NCBI GenBank assembly: GCA_023415655.1
Contig: JAEZKD010000315.1
Location: 1 to 7,907, forward strand
DNA length: 7,907 nt
Direction of reading: 5' to 3'
Source of the DNA: Bacillota bacterium
GTDB lineage: Bacteria; Bacillota; Clostridia; Lachnospirales; Lachnospiraceae
The translations under genes and the position numbers were made by a program. Below the pieces are notes generated by a model. It did no database searches. It was given only the letters and a program-made list of their open reading frames with translations, and was not told the origin of the DNA. This document shows, in pieces, positions 1 through 6,593 of this stretch. Numbering within the stretch: the first letter of the stretch is position 1; each line of letters starts with the position of its first letter.

Positions 1-2
1 CT

Positions 3-68
3 GTTAGATGCATTACAGCAGTAGGGAATAACAATGAAACGATATGGGCGGTATACTATAAAGACTAA
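3..68 (+). CDS. possible 3' end of an upstream gene (partial)
   Basis: The third frame is open from the window edge to a TAA at 66-68 and reads ...ITAVGNNNETIWAVYYKD, which has a protein-like beta-strand composition. The first frame also ends early (LLDALQQ, TAG at 22-24), so it is an alternative gene tail. Twenty-one codons are too few to name a family, and the open stretch could be chance. No convincing terminator hairpin follows either stop. The product is unknown. Confidence 0.3.
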   Translation, partial: VRCITAVGNNNETIWAVYYKD

Positions 69-140
69 TCTGTATAGAAATAAACTATTTTAGACAAGAA
101 CAGCTATTAATAAAATATTATAGTAAAATGTATAATATTA

Positions 141-169
141 TTGACAAATCTATCCATGCATTGTACAAT
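141..169 (+). promoter_or_regulatory. sigma-A-type promoter of the transporter/GH43 operon
   Basis: A consensus -35 box TTGACA (141-146) is followed, after exactly 17 nt, by TACAAT (164-169), one mismatch from the TATAAT -10 box. Transcription should start near 175-177, leaving an untranslated leader of roughly 137 nt before the solute-binding protein gene. It is the only near-consensus promoter seen upstream of the five-gene plus-strand cluster. Confidence 0.75.
160..169. promoter_or_regulatory. candidate AraR operator over the -10 box
   Basis: ATTGTACAAT is a perfect 10-bp palindrome that contains the whole -10 hexamer of the operon promoter. Known Bacillus AraR boxes are palindromes built around TTGTAC/GTACAA half-sites (ATTTGTACGTACAAAT type). 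This site keeps ATTGTAC on both strands but is shorter, as if the central halves overlapped. An AraR homologue is encoded at 6615-7724. A repressor bound here would directly block RNA polymerase. The operator role is inferred. Confidence 0.5.
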
Positions 170-175
170 AAGCAT

Positions 176-312
176 AACGATATGGAAAGTAATTATGGAC
201 TAAGTATTAAAAATAGACAAAAACCATATATGGCCAATATGTGATTGTCAAATAAAATACAAAAGTCCATATTATTTTACAGCGTGACAATATTTAATTG
301 AAGGAGGTATTT
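176..312 (+). promoter_or_regulatory. long 5' untranslated leader of the operon
   Basis: About 137 nt separate the predicted transcription start from the first gene. The leader contains a perfect palindrome CCATATATGG at 224-233, an 8-bp inverted repeat pair (194-201 with 264-271) and a 7-bp pair (ATTGTCA 244-250 with TGACAAT 285-291). The two pairs interleave, so they would form either alternative stems or a pseudoknot. The last arm ends about 10 nt before the AAGGAGG ribosome binding site. I recognise no known riboswitch class, and the pairs are short enough to be chance in A/T-rich DNA. Confidence 0.35.
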
Positions 313-1785
313 ATGAAAAAAAGGTTATTCAGTATTTTACTTGTAACAGCTATGTCGGTTAGTTTGCTTAGTGCTTGTGGTAAAAGTGATGAAACAACTG
401 GAGCAGATACAACTACACCAACAGAGAGTATTGGAGCAAAGATTGAAGTAAAAGAGGAAGCGTTAACGGATGTTAAAGTGGAGGGTGATTTCTCTGATGC
501 GGATTTAACAGTATTTATCTTTGCACAAGACCATGAAAAAACAGTATACCAGTCTCTGATTGATAAATTCAAGGAAAGTACAGGCGCGAAGGTTACGTTT
601 GAAGTTACAACCGCAGATGAATATGGACAGAAAATCTTAGCTTATAAGGCTGCTGATGAAATGCCTGATATCTTTTACGTAGGGCCAGAAGCAGTAGCTA
701 GTAATGTAGATGATGGCTATTTATTACCGCTTGATAATTATGTGGATGCAACAGTAGTGAATAATCTTTGGGGTTCTGTTGGGAATGCTTATCGTTACGA
801 TGGTGTGACAGCAGGTACTGGTACTGGTTCTTTATATTGCTTACCAAAGGATTTTTCAACCTTCGCTTTTGCATATAACAAAGATATTTTTGATGCAGCT
901 GGTATTCCTTATCCAGATCCAGCCAATCCATATACTTGGGAAGAGTTCGTAGAAGTTTGTAAATTGTTAACCAAAGATACCGATGGAGACGGTGAAGTAG
1001 ATCAATGGGGAACAGCGAATGCACTTCAGTGGGCGTTGGATGCATTTATTTATACGAATGGTGGACATTTCTTAAATGAAGACTATACAAAAGTTGTGAT
1101 CGATGGACAAGAAGAATTCATCGAAGCGTTCCAATTTTTTGCTGATTTAACAAATAAGTATGGAATCACTCCTTCTGTAGAACAAGATACAGCGCTTGGC
1201 GGATACCAAAGATGGTTGGATGGTCAGATTGGTTTCTATGCATGTGGTACTTGGGATGTTGGTGCATTCATGGATAAGAATACCTTCCCTTACAACTGGG
1301 GACTTTGTGGTTGGCCAGTAGGAAAGACTGGGGTTTCTATGACTCGTAATGGTTCTGTAGGGTTTGCTGTATCTGCTGATACAAAGTATCCTGAAGCTGC
1401 AACTGCTTTGATTACTTTATTCTCTACAGATCTTGAAGGACAGAGAGTATTGTCAGGCGAAACAACAGGTGCGTCCTTGCAGATTCCAAATATCATGGAC
1501 TATGCTAAGGGTGATTTTAAAGCGAAAATTGCTGATGGTACCATCCCTTATGGTGATAATGTAGATGTAATCTTTAATTACATTGAAGGAACAGATAAAT
1601 ACCAAGGTATCTTCGTAGAAACAACTTATACATATAACGCAGATTGGTGGAGCGCATTCTTAAGCGGCGGTTACGAATATGTGTTAAAAGGAGAAATGAC
1701 TGCAGCAGAATATTGTAAACAGGTACAACCTGCAATGCAAGAAGCATTGGATGCTGCAATCGAAATGCAAAAAGCTGCGAAATAG
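313..1785 (+). CDS. sugar ABC transporter solute-binding lipoprotein (CUT1 family)
   Basis: This 490-residue extracellular lipoprotein should capture sugars for the permeases encoded just downstream. Residues 1-22 form a lipoprotein signal peptide: MKKR, a hydrophobic stretch, then the lipobox LSAC with Cys22 as lipid anchor. A Thr/Glu-rich linker to about residue 60 precedes the family 1 binding fold. DTDGDGEVD at 222-230 is the calcium-binding-like Asp/Gly loop frequent in this family. Trp and Tyr residues (W303, W314, W329, W334, W445, W446) suit sugar stacking. The ATG at 313 is chosen because AAGGAGG (301-307) lies 5 nt upstream; an in-frame TTG at 298 would overlap that site. It is the first gene of the operon. 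The ligand cannot be read from sequence; the GH43 and AraR neighbours suggest arabino-oligosaccharides. Confidence 0.93.
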   Translation: MKKRLFSILLVTAMSVSLLSACGKSDETTGADTTTPTESIGAKIEVKEEALTDVKVEGDFSDADLTVFIFAQDHEKTVYQSLIDKFKESTGAKVTFEVTTADEYGQKILAYKAADEMPDIFYVGPEAVASNVDDGYLLPLDNYVDATVVNNLWGSVGNAYRYDGVTAGTGTGSLYCLPKDFSTFAFAYNKDIFDAAGIPYPDPANPYTWEEFVEVCKLLTKDTDGDGEVDQWGTANALQWALDAFIYTNGGHFLNEDYTKVVIDGQEEFIEAFQFFADLTNKYGITPSVEQDTALGGYQRWLDGQIGFYACGTWDVGAFMDKNTFPYNWGLCGWPVGKTGVSMTRNGSVGFAVSADTKYPEAATALITLFSTDLEGQRVLSGETTGASLQIPNIMDYAKGDFKAKIADGTIPYGDNVDVIFNYIEGTDKYQGIFVETTYTYNADWWSAFLSGGYEYVLKGEMTAAEYCKQVQPAMQEALDAAIEMQKAAK

Positions 1786-1809
1786 AGCTTGAATTCAATA
1801 TTAATTTGG

Positions 1810-1835
1810 CCCTGTGACAGGAAACTGTCACAGGG
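1810..1835 (+). terminator. intercistronic hairpin, probable RNA stabiliser or partial terminator
   Basis: A perfect 11-bp GC-containing stem (CCCTGTGACAG 1810-1820 with CTGTCACAGGG 1825-1835) is capped by a GAAA tetraloop. The following bases (TACTTTATAC) lack a real T-run, so this is a poor intrinsic terminator. It sits 24 nt after the binding-protein stop and 48 nt before the first permease start. In several sugar ABC operons (malE-type) such hairpins protect the upstream message from 3' decay, so that more binding protein than permease is made. That role is inferred here. Confidence 0.8.
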
Positions 1836-1883
1836 TACTTTATACATCGGTATTAGGTAGAATGTTATAGAAAGGAATATATT

Positions 1884-2816
1884 ATGGGGCGTGTAAGTAA
1901 CAAAAACAAATTTAAATTATCAAGAATGGCCAAAAGAGAAGAAAGATGGGCTTGGCTATTTGTAGCGGCTCCGATTGTGGGATTTTTGTTATTTATGGTC
2001 TGGCCAATTATATTTGCATTTCTTACAAGCCTTACAAGTTGGAATGGAGCGAAGGGAATTGAAGGGATGCTAAAGCGTTTCAATGGCTTTGATAATTATA
2101 TCAAATTATTCCATGATGCAAAGTTCTGGAAAACATTACTTACCACAGTGATTTATCTTATTGGTATTCCTGTTGGTATGATTCTAGGTCTTTTATTAGC
2201 CATGGGAATGAATCGGAAAATACCTGGAGTGAAAGTGCTACGAACAATGTATTATGTTCCAGTAATCTCTTCCCTAGTAGCAGTATCTATCTTATGGGCA
2301 TGGGTATATAACTATGATTATGGATTGCTAAATGTGATTATAAAAACCCTGACAGGAAAACATGGACCGAATTGGCTCGGGGATGAAATATTAATTAAGG
2401 TATCCATCATTATCTTTATGGTATGGAAAGGACTTGGAACCTCCATAATTTTATATCTTGCAGGGCTTCAGAATATTCCTCGTACTTATTACGAAGCAGC
2501 CATGGTCGATGGGGCCAGCGGCTGGAAACGATTCAAACACATTACCCTACCGTTGCTATCTCCAGTTACTTTTTTTATCCTGATTACTACTATGATTGGT
2601 GGGTTCCAAGTATTCGTTGAGGTTCAGGTTATGACAACCAATGGTGGAATCGGTTATAGTGCAGCAACCATTGTGTATTATTTATATGAAAAAGCATTTA
2701 AAAGCTATCAGCTTGGCTATGCAAGTGCAATTGCAATTATTCTTGCAATCATTATTTTTATCATTACATTGATTAATTTTGTGGTGCAGGATAAATGGGT
2801 TAAGAATATGGAATAG
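1884..2816 (+). CDS. sugar ABC transporter permease 1 (MalF/UgpA/LacF-like)
   Basis: This 310-residue inner-membrane protein forms one half of the sugar channel. A basic N-terminus (residues 1-21) is followed by about six hydrophobic segments, near 23-50, 85-109, 121-143, 171-193, 226-248 and 277-301. The binding-protein-dependent permease signature (EAA loop) is clear at 204-227: YYEAAMVDGASGWKRF continuing into the ITLPLLSP helix, with the conserved Gly at 210. This loop docks the ATPase. The length matches the UgpA/LacF subfamily, without the large periplasmic insert of enterobacterial MalF. AAAGGA (1871-1876) lies 7 nt before the ATG. The gene belongs to the plus-strand operon and is followed after 11 nt by the second permease. 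Confidence 0.95.
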   Translation: MGRVSNKNKFKLSRMAKREERWAWLFVAAPIVGFLLFMVWPIIFAFLTSLTSWNGAKGIEGMLKRFNGFDNYIKLFHDAKFWKTLLTTVIYLIGIPVGMILGLLLAMGMNRKIPGVKVLRTMYYVPVISSLVAVSILWAWVYNYDYGLLNVIIKTLTGKHGPNWLGDEILIKVSIIIFMVWKGLGTSIILYLAGLQNIPRTYYEAAMVDGASGWKRFKHITLPLLSPVTFFILITTMIGGFQVFVEVQVMTTNGGIGYSAATIVYYLYEKAFKSYQLGYASAIAIILAIIIFIITLINFVVQDKWVKNME

Positions 2817-2827
2817 GAGGTGGTACC

Positions 2828-3700
2828 ATGGCGACAAATAAGAAAGATAATCATTCATCAGAAGTTGTATCAAGAAAAGAAAAAATTAGTAATGGCATCG
2901 TATTTGCATTATTGGTAATAGGTGCGATTATCATGGTATTCCCTTTTATTTATATGGTGATGACTTCATTTATGACGAAAAACCAGATTCTATCAGGTCA
3001 GCTTACAATCATTCCTGATCCATGGATTTTTGGTAAATATAGTGAGGTTTTGAAAAAAGGAAATTTTATTACAGGTATCATCAATACAATTAAGGTTGAG
3101 GTATTTGTATTACTGATTGGAGGCTTTATATCCTCCTTGGCAGCATTTTCTTTTGCAAAATTAAAATTTCGTGGCAAGAATGCTATGTTTATGATGATTT
3201 TGGTGACGATTATGATCCCATTTGCGGTAATTATGATTCCGCAATATGTAATGTTTACAAGATTAAGATGGACGGATAGTTTGTTACCTTTAATCATACC
3301 AGCATGCTTTGGTAATATAGGCATGATATTCTTCTTAAGGCAGAATTCTGGTAGTGTACCAAACGATTTGATGGATGCTTCAAAGTTAGATGGTGGTGGA
3401 TATTTCAGAACTTTTTGGCAGATTTATTTTCCATTGATGAAAGGAGCAGTAGGAACACAGCTGACTCTGTGGTTTATGGGTATCTGGAATGATTATCTTG
3501 CACCAACGATTTTCTTACGTAGTGAAAAAACTTGGACCTTGCAGGTGGTGATTCGTTCTTTTAATACATATTATGCAATTCAGAGTGATTACGCATTGAT
3601 CATGGCTGCTTCCGTGATTGCGATGATACCTACGATTGTATTATTCTTCTGTTTCCAGAGGGTAATCATCGAATCCGTTGCAATTAGTGGTATTAAATAG
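2828..3700 (+). CDS. sugar ABC transporter permease 2 (MalG/UgpE/LacG-like)
   Basis: This 290-residue membrane protein is the partner half of the channel. Six hydrophobic segments lie near 23-47, 88-110, 120-142, 151-171, 207-229 and 256-278. The EAA loop is present at about 180-206 but diverges at its start: LMDASKLDGGGYFRTFWQIYF, with Asp-Ala replacing the usual Glu-Ala-Ala and the invariant Gly kept at 189. Such changes are common in MalG-side subunits and do not suggest loss of function. The C-terminal SVAISGIK matches the usual ending of this subfamily (GLTAGAVKG-like). Its ribosome binding site AGGAGGTGG (2815-2823) overlaps the stop codon of permease 1, implying translational coupling. 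No ATPase gene follows, so a shared MsmX-like ATPase is expected elsewhere in the genome. Confidence 0.95.
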   Translation: MATNKKDNHSSEVVSRKEKISNGIVFALLVIGAIIMVFPFIYMVMTSFMTKNQILSGQLTIIPDPWIFGKYSEVLKKGNFITGIINTIKVEVFVLLIGGFISSLAAFSFAKLKFRGKNAMFMMILVTIMIPFAVIMIPQYVMFTRLRWTDSLLPLIIPACFGNIGMIFFLRQNSGSVPNDLMDASKLDGGGYFRTFWQIYFPLMKGAVGTQLTLWFMGIWNDYLAPTIFLRSEKTWTLQVVIRSFNTYYAIQSDYALIMAASVIAMIPTIVLFFCFQRVIIESVAISGIK

Positions 3701-3716
3701 AAACGGAGGTGATTTC

Positions 3717-4349
3717 ATGTCAGATTCCTCGGTCATAGCATTTTTAAATAAAATGACAGACTTACTTGTACTGAATCTCATCTGGCTGATTAGCTGTCTG
3801 CCAATCATAACCATAGGGGCGGCAACCACATCGTTATACTATGTTAGTATCGTTTCGATTCGACAAGGAGATGGATACGTGGTGAAGCGTTACCTTGCAA
3901 GCTTTAAGCAAAATTTCAAGCAAGCAACCATTCTCTGGATCCTGATGCTAGGAGTATGGACCTTAATGATTTGGGATTTACTATTCTGGTATCGAATGGG
4001 AACCAGCTTTGGAAAAGTCATGTTCTGTTTGAGCGCAATTGTTGCATTGGTGTTAGCAATCGTTTCGCTCTACATTTTTCCAGTATTAAGTAAGCTAAAA
4101 GGTACGATTCTTTCCACCATAAAGAATTCGGCTGCATTTGCGATAGGGTACTTTCCATATACCCTAATTCTAATGTTGCTTACTGGAGGATTTGTTTGGG
4201 CTAATTTGGTATCAGTTGGTATGAATGCGATTTCTTTATTTATTGGGTTTGCATTACTGACGTACATGAAGTCTTTCTTTATCTATAAGGTAATGATGAA
4301 TCATATCGATGAACGTTTTGATGATTTAACGAAGTCTACATCTGAGTAA
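3717..4349 (+). CDS. YesL-family (DUF624) membrane protein
   Basis: This is a 210-residue integral membrane protein of the DUF624/YesL family, whose members recur beside CUT1 sugar transporters in Firmicutes; molecular function is not established. The family hallmark is the N-terminal LNLIWLISCLPIITIGAAT (19-37) followed by TSLYYV. About five hydrophobic segments lie near 15-45, 71-92, 101-122, 143-163 and 170-188, with an acidic C-terminal tail. Length matches B. subtilis YesL (about 209). The ATG at 3717 is chosen because GGAGGTGAT (3705-3713) precedes it by 3-8 nt; an in-frame TTG at 3678 lies inside the permease gene. The position between permease and glycosidase suggests a helper role in uptake or export-related quality control, but this is conjecture. 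Confidence 0.88.
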   Translation: MSDSSVIAFLNKMTDLLVLNLIWLISCLPIITIGAATTSLYYVSIVSIRQGDGYVVKRYLASFKQNFKQATILWILMLGVWTLMIWDLLFWYRMGTSFGKVMFCLSAIVALVLAIVSLYIFPVLSKLKGTILSTIKNSAAFAIGYFPYTLILMLLTGGFVWANLVSVGMNAISLFIGFALLTYMKSFFIYKVMMNHIDERFDDLTKSTSE

Positions 4350-4370
4350 GCATAGAAAGAAGAAGTGAGA

Positions 4371-5354
4371 ATGAAGGAAAATAAGAGAATGGATAAATTA
4401 AAATACAATACAATATGGATTGCGCAAAGAGCGGACCCTTATGTTTATAGACATAAGGACGGAAGCTATTACTTTACTGCAAGCCTTCCAGAATATGATG
4501 GAATCACTTTAAGAAAGGCAACTTCCTTAGATGAGCTGCCACAAGCGCAAGAGGTTAGAATTTGGAACAAACATGAAACTGGTCCGATGAGCTTCCATGT
4601 TTGGGCACCAGAGCTACATTACATTAATCAAACCTGGTACATTTACTTTGCTGCGGGTGAAGTGGAAGATATTTGGAAAATCAGACCTTATGTATTGGAG
4701 TGTACAGGACAGGATCCTATGAATGACCTTTGGATTGAAAGAGGAATGATGCAATGTGCAAAAGAGGATGAGTTTTCTTTTCGTGCATTTTCCTTAGATG
4801 CAACAGTCTTTGAAAACAAAGGGAAGTATTACATGGTATGGGCAGAAAAGGTAAGTGTTGGAAAACAGATATCAAATCTATACCTTGCACAGATGGAGTC
4901 GCCAACGCAATTAAAGACAGTTCAAGTGCTTTTGACAACTCCAGATTATGACTGGGAAAGAAAAGGCTTTTGGGTCAATGAAGGACCATCTGTGATACAT
5001 AACAATCATAAGATTTATCTAACCTATTCTGCTAGTGAGACGGGAATCGATTATTGTATTGGAATGCTTAGTATTGATGAAGATGCAGATTTGCTTGATC
5101 CAAAGGCTTGGAAGAAAGAGAGATATCCAGTGCTTTGTTCTGATGAGAAAAAAGGAATCTATGGACCTGGGCATAATTCCTTTACGAAGGATTCTAACGG
5201 TAATGATATTATGGTTTACCATGCACGAACTGAAACTGAGATTGAAGGAAATCCATTGTACAATCCGAATCGTCATGCTATGCTGATGAAGGTTTTGTGG
5301 GATAAAGAAGGAAAACCAGTATTTGAGTATCAAAGTGAAGACGAGGTATCATAG
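4371..5354 (+). CDS. GH43 glycosidase, probable cytoplasmic exo-alpha-1,5-L-arabinofuranosidase
   Basis: This 327-residue five-bladed beta-propeller glycosidase of family GH43 probably removes L-arabinofuranose from the ends of imported arabinan fragments. The three catalytic carboxylates are recognisable: Asp22 in QRADPYVYRH (general base), Asp143 in FSLDATVF (pKa modulator) and Glu204 in VNEGPSV (general acid). YFTASLPEYDGI, HVWAPELHYI, YGPGHNSF and DPNRHAML-like blocks (here NPNRHAML) resemble the Streptomyces exo-1,5-arabinofuranosidases that I recall as subfamily GH43_26. There is no signal peptide and no carbohydrate-binding module, unlike the secreted homologues, so action on transported oligosaccharides is likely. 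The start is uncertain: ATG 4371 has only a weak site, while ATG 4389 has AAGGA at 4374-4378 and an N-terminus closer to homologues; GTG 4365 is also in frame. Beta-xylosidase activity cannot be excluded. Confidence 0.88.
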   Translation: MKENKRMDKLKYNTIWIAQRADPYVYRHKDGSYYFTASLPEYDGITLRKATSLDELPQAQEVRIWNKHETGPMSFHVWAPELHYINQTWYIYFAAGEVEDIWKIRPYVLECTGQDPMNDLWIERGMMQCAKEDEFSFRAFSLDATVFENKGKYYMVWAEKVSVGKQISNLYLAQMESPTQLKTVQVLLTTPDYDWERKGFWVNEGPSVIHNNHKIYLTYSASETGIDYCIGMLSIDEDADLLDPKAWKKERYPVLCSDEKKGIYGPGHNSFTKDSNGNDIMVYHARTETEIEGNPLYNPNRHAMLMKVLWDKEGKPVFEYQSEDEVS

Positions 5355-5362
5355 TAAGAATA

Positions 5363-5375
5363 TCACCTGAGGTGA
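5363..5375. repeat. short perfect dyad after the GH43 gene
   Basis: TCACCT and AGGTGA flank a single G, forming a 13-bp dyad 8 nt beyond the glycosidase stop. The segment GAGGTGAAAC (5369-5378) can alternatively pair with GTTTCACTC (5398-5406), leaving one bulged G and a loop of about 19 nt. No T-run follows either structure. It could be a minor 3' end stem ahead of the main terminator. No function is evident. Confidence 0.3.
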
Positions 5376-5420
5376 AACATTAGGTAGTATAACATTGGTT
5401 TCACTCGATATCTTATACAT

Positions 5421-5501
5421 ATAGATTGAACTTAAAAAAAGCTGAATGGATTCCTTCGTATATGGAAAGGAATCCATTCAGCTTTTTTAAGTTCAATCTA
5501 T
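5421..5501. terminator. long bidirectional intrinsic terminator between convergent genes
   Basis: An inverted repeat with arms of 36 nt (5421-5456) and 35 nt (5467-5501) is perfect except for one extra A in the left A-run; the loop is 10 nt (5457-5466). The inner core pairs AGCTGAATGGATTCCTT (5440-5456) with its complement (5467-5483), and is flanked by seven A on the left and six T on the right. Read in either direction the core is therefore a stem followed by a U-run. It should stop transcripts from the GH43 operon and from the convergent regulator gene, whose stop codon (5501-5503) touches the right arm. Confidence 0.88.
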
Positions 5502-6427
5502 TATTTATTTGAATCAATTGGACTGTAATTAATTCGCACATTAATATTTTGATTATAGTTTCCGAAATTCTTTCCATAAATGGTGAGACCACCAACATAA
5601 GTTGAGTCATCATTGACAGATAGCTTTAACCGAATTGTACTCTTATCGGTTAAATTCAAGTCATGTATGGTTACATTCGAGATTTGGAGCCCATCTATAA
5701 AGGTACCTCTCTTATTAATTACAAGAAGCTTTAACATACCATATTGGTTCCAATTTGGAAACCACCAATCAGGAGTAAAGATACCTTTGACATCACCAAA
5801 ATCTCCAGGACTTGTCCAGGAACCTACAAAAGTTTCATTGAGATAAAAGGAAATATCAGAAGGCCATACATCATTGACACCAGGAGCTTCTGAACTTAAT
5901 TCTGCAGAAATGGTTATTTTATCAATCTTCTGGGAAAAAGGGATGAAGTTTGGAATAATGTATTCTACATATCCTTTCGTAAACCATAAAATATCAGCAT
6001 TGTATCTGTCTGGGTGAGCAAAGTATCGAGTATCATCTACTTCACCAATGAGCGCTGTCGGAGAAGCTAAGCCACAAGTTGGATATACCTGATAATTGGA
6101 ATAATGACCGACCTTAAGCTCGGTTTGATACACATTGGAATTATCTTCAGGAGTTTCAAGGTCGACTAAAATTTTATCCAAGTGAACAGAGCAAATTTTC
6201 TGATTGCCATGTCCAGCAGATTCTGAGGTGATGGTAATCAGACCACAGTCCTCTAGTTGCTTGATATGGCTTGTAAGGGCACCATTTGTAATATTAAGAC
6301 ACGAAGCTAAATCATTCATATTCATTCCGTTATTTTCACGTAATGTTTTAATGATCTCTATTCGCATGTTGGATCCTAATGCTTTGAAGATTTTAAGCCC
6401 TTCATCCAGAGATTTGATATGAAGCAT
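5501..6427 (-). CDS. ArsR-like winged-helix regulator fused to a large beta-type domain
   Basis: This 308-residue protein has two parts. Residues 8-85 form an ArsR-type winged helix: FKALGSNMRIEIIKTL, MNDLASCLNITNGALTSHIK as the helix-turn-helix, LEDCGLI, then a wing at about 64-80. Residues 100-308 look beta-rich, with many aromatics (W148, W188, W204, W221, W222, W226), a Cys in YPTCGLASP (113-122), SSEAPGVNDVWPSDI, WTSPGDFGD and a conserved-looking end GGLTIYGKNFGNYNQ. I recall this full-length architecture recurring in Firmicutes near glycosidase genes, usually named only ArsR family. The C-terminal part resembles a sugar-binding beta sandwich in composition, so it may sense oligosaccharide; that is inference. 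The metal-binding ELCVCDL motif of SmtB/ArsR sensors is missing. AAGGAG (complement of 6435-6440) lies 7 nt before the ATG. It is convergent with GH43 and divergent from araR. Confidence 0.82.
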   Translation of the reverse strand: MLHIKSLDEGLKIFKALGSNMRIEIIKTLRENNGMNMNDLASCLNITNGALTSHIKQLEDCGLITITSESAGHGNQKICSVHLDKILVDLETPEDNSNVYQTELKVGHYSNYQVYPTCGLASPTALIGEVDDTRYFAHPDRYNADILWFTKGYVEYIIPNFIPFSQKIDKITISAELSSEAPGVNDVWPSDISFYLNETFVGSWTSPGDFGDVKGIFTPDWWFPNWNQYGMLKLLVINKRGTFIDGLQISNVTIHDLNLTDKSTIRLKLSVNDDSTYVGGLTIYGKNFGNYNQNINVRINYSPIDSNK

Positions 6428-6456
6428 ATGAGTACTCCTTTTTATTAGATATTAGA

Positions 6457-6468
6457 TAAAATATTTTA
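6457..6468. repeat. AT palindrome beside a tandem 7-bp repeat in the regulator leader
   Basis: TAAAATATTTTA is a perfect 12-bp palindrome lying between the predicted promoter and ribosome binding site of the minus-strand regulator. It directly abuts two tandem copies of ATTAGAT (6444-6450 and 6451-6457). ArsR-type proteins usually bind A/T-rich dyads near their own promoter, so it is a candidate autoregulatory site. The sequence is of low complexity and could be chance. Confidence 0.3.
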
Positions 6469-6482
6469 GTTCTTTGTATAGT

Positions 6483-6512
6483 ATTATATCAAAATTATGA
6501 TGAAAATGCAAA
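6483..6512 (-). promoter_or_regulatory. probable promoter of the winged-helix regulator gene
   Basis: On the minus strand a perfect -10 hexamer TATAAT (complement of 6483-6488) is preceded by TTTGCA (6507-6512) at 18 nt, or TTGCAT (6506-6511) at 17 nt. The -35 match is weak, which suggests activation or modest expression. Transcription would begin near 6476, giving a leader of about 50 nt. Confidence 0.5.
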
Positions 6513-6564
6513 TAGTTAAAGTCGGCTAAGTAACTAGTTGTAAGTGTTTCAGAGCAGTTATAGA

Positions 6565-6593
6565 TTGACCTTTCTGGAACATTGTGTAAAAAT
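6565..6593 (+). promoter_or_regulatory. probable araR promoter
   Basis: TTGACC (6565-6570) is one mismatch from the -35 consensus. After 17 nt comes AAAAAT (6588-6593), preceded by TG at 6585-6586 as in extended -10 promoters. The start would fall near 6599, leaving only about 15 nt before the araR start, just enough for its AGGAGGTG site (6603-6610). The weak -10 box suits a low-level repressor gene. No full ATTGTACAAT box is present in the 6428-6614 intergenic region. Confidence 0.45.

Noticed and set aside
35..48. TGAAACGATATGGG as a CcpA catabolite-repression (cre) site
   Set aside because: The central CG is one base out of register with the cre consensus and the right half does not match.
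698..1045. 115-codon minus-strand open frame opposite the binding-protein gene
   Set aside because: Low-complexity His/Gln/Tyr-rich translation, no ribosome site, and it is fully covered by a clear lipoprotein gene on the other strand.
1836..1884. Separate promoter for the permeases after the hairpin
   Set aside because: No -35/-10 pair with acceptable spacing was found; expression from the upstream promoter is simpler.
4365..4370. GTG at 4365 as the GH43 start
   Set aside because: No ribosome site at proper spacing, and it would extend the protein further beyond the usual family N-terminus than ATG 4371 or 4389.
5255..5264. A second exact ATTGTACAAT palindrome, inside the GH43 gene
   Set aside because: It encodes part of PLYNPN, a conserved stretch of the enzyme, so the bases are explained by coding; there is no promoter around it. 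An intragenic AraR site is possible but unsupported.
5613..5846. 77-codon plus-strand open frame opposite the winged-helix regulator
   Set aside because: It is antisense to a well-supported gene, has no ribosome site and no recognisable domain.
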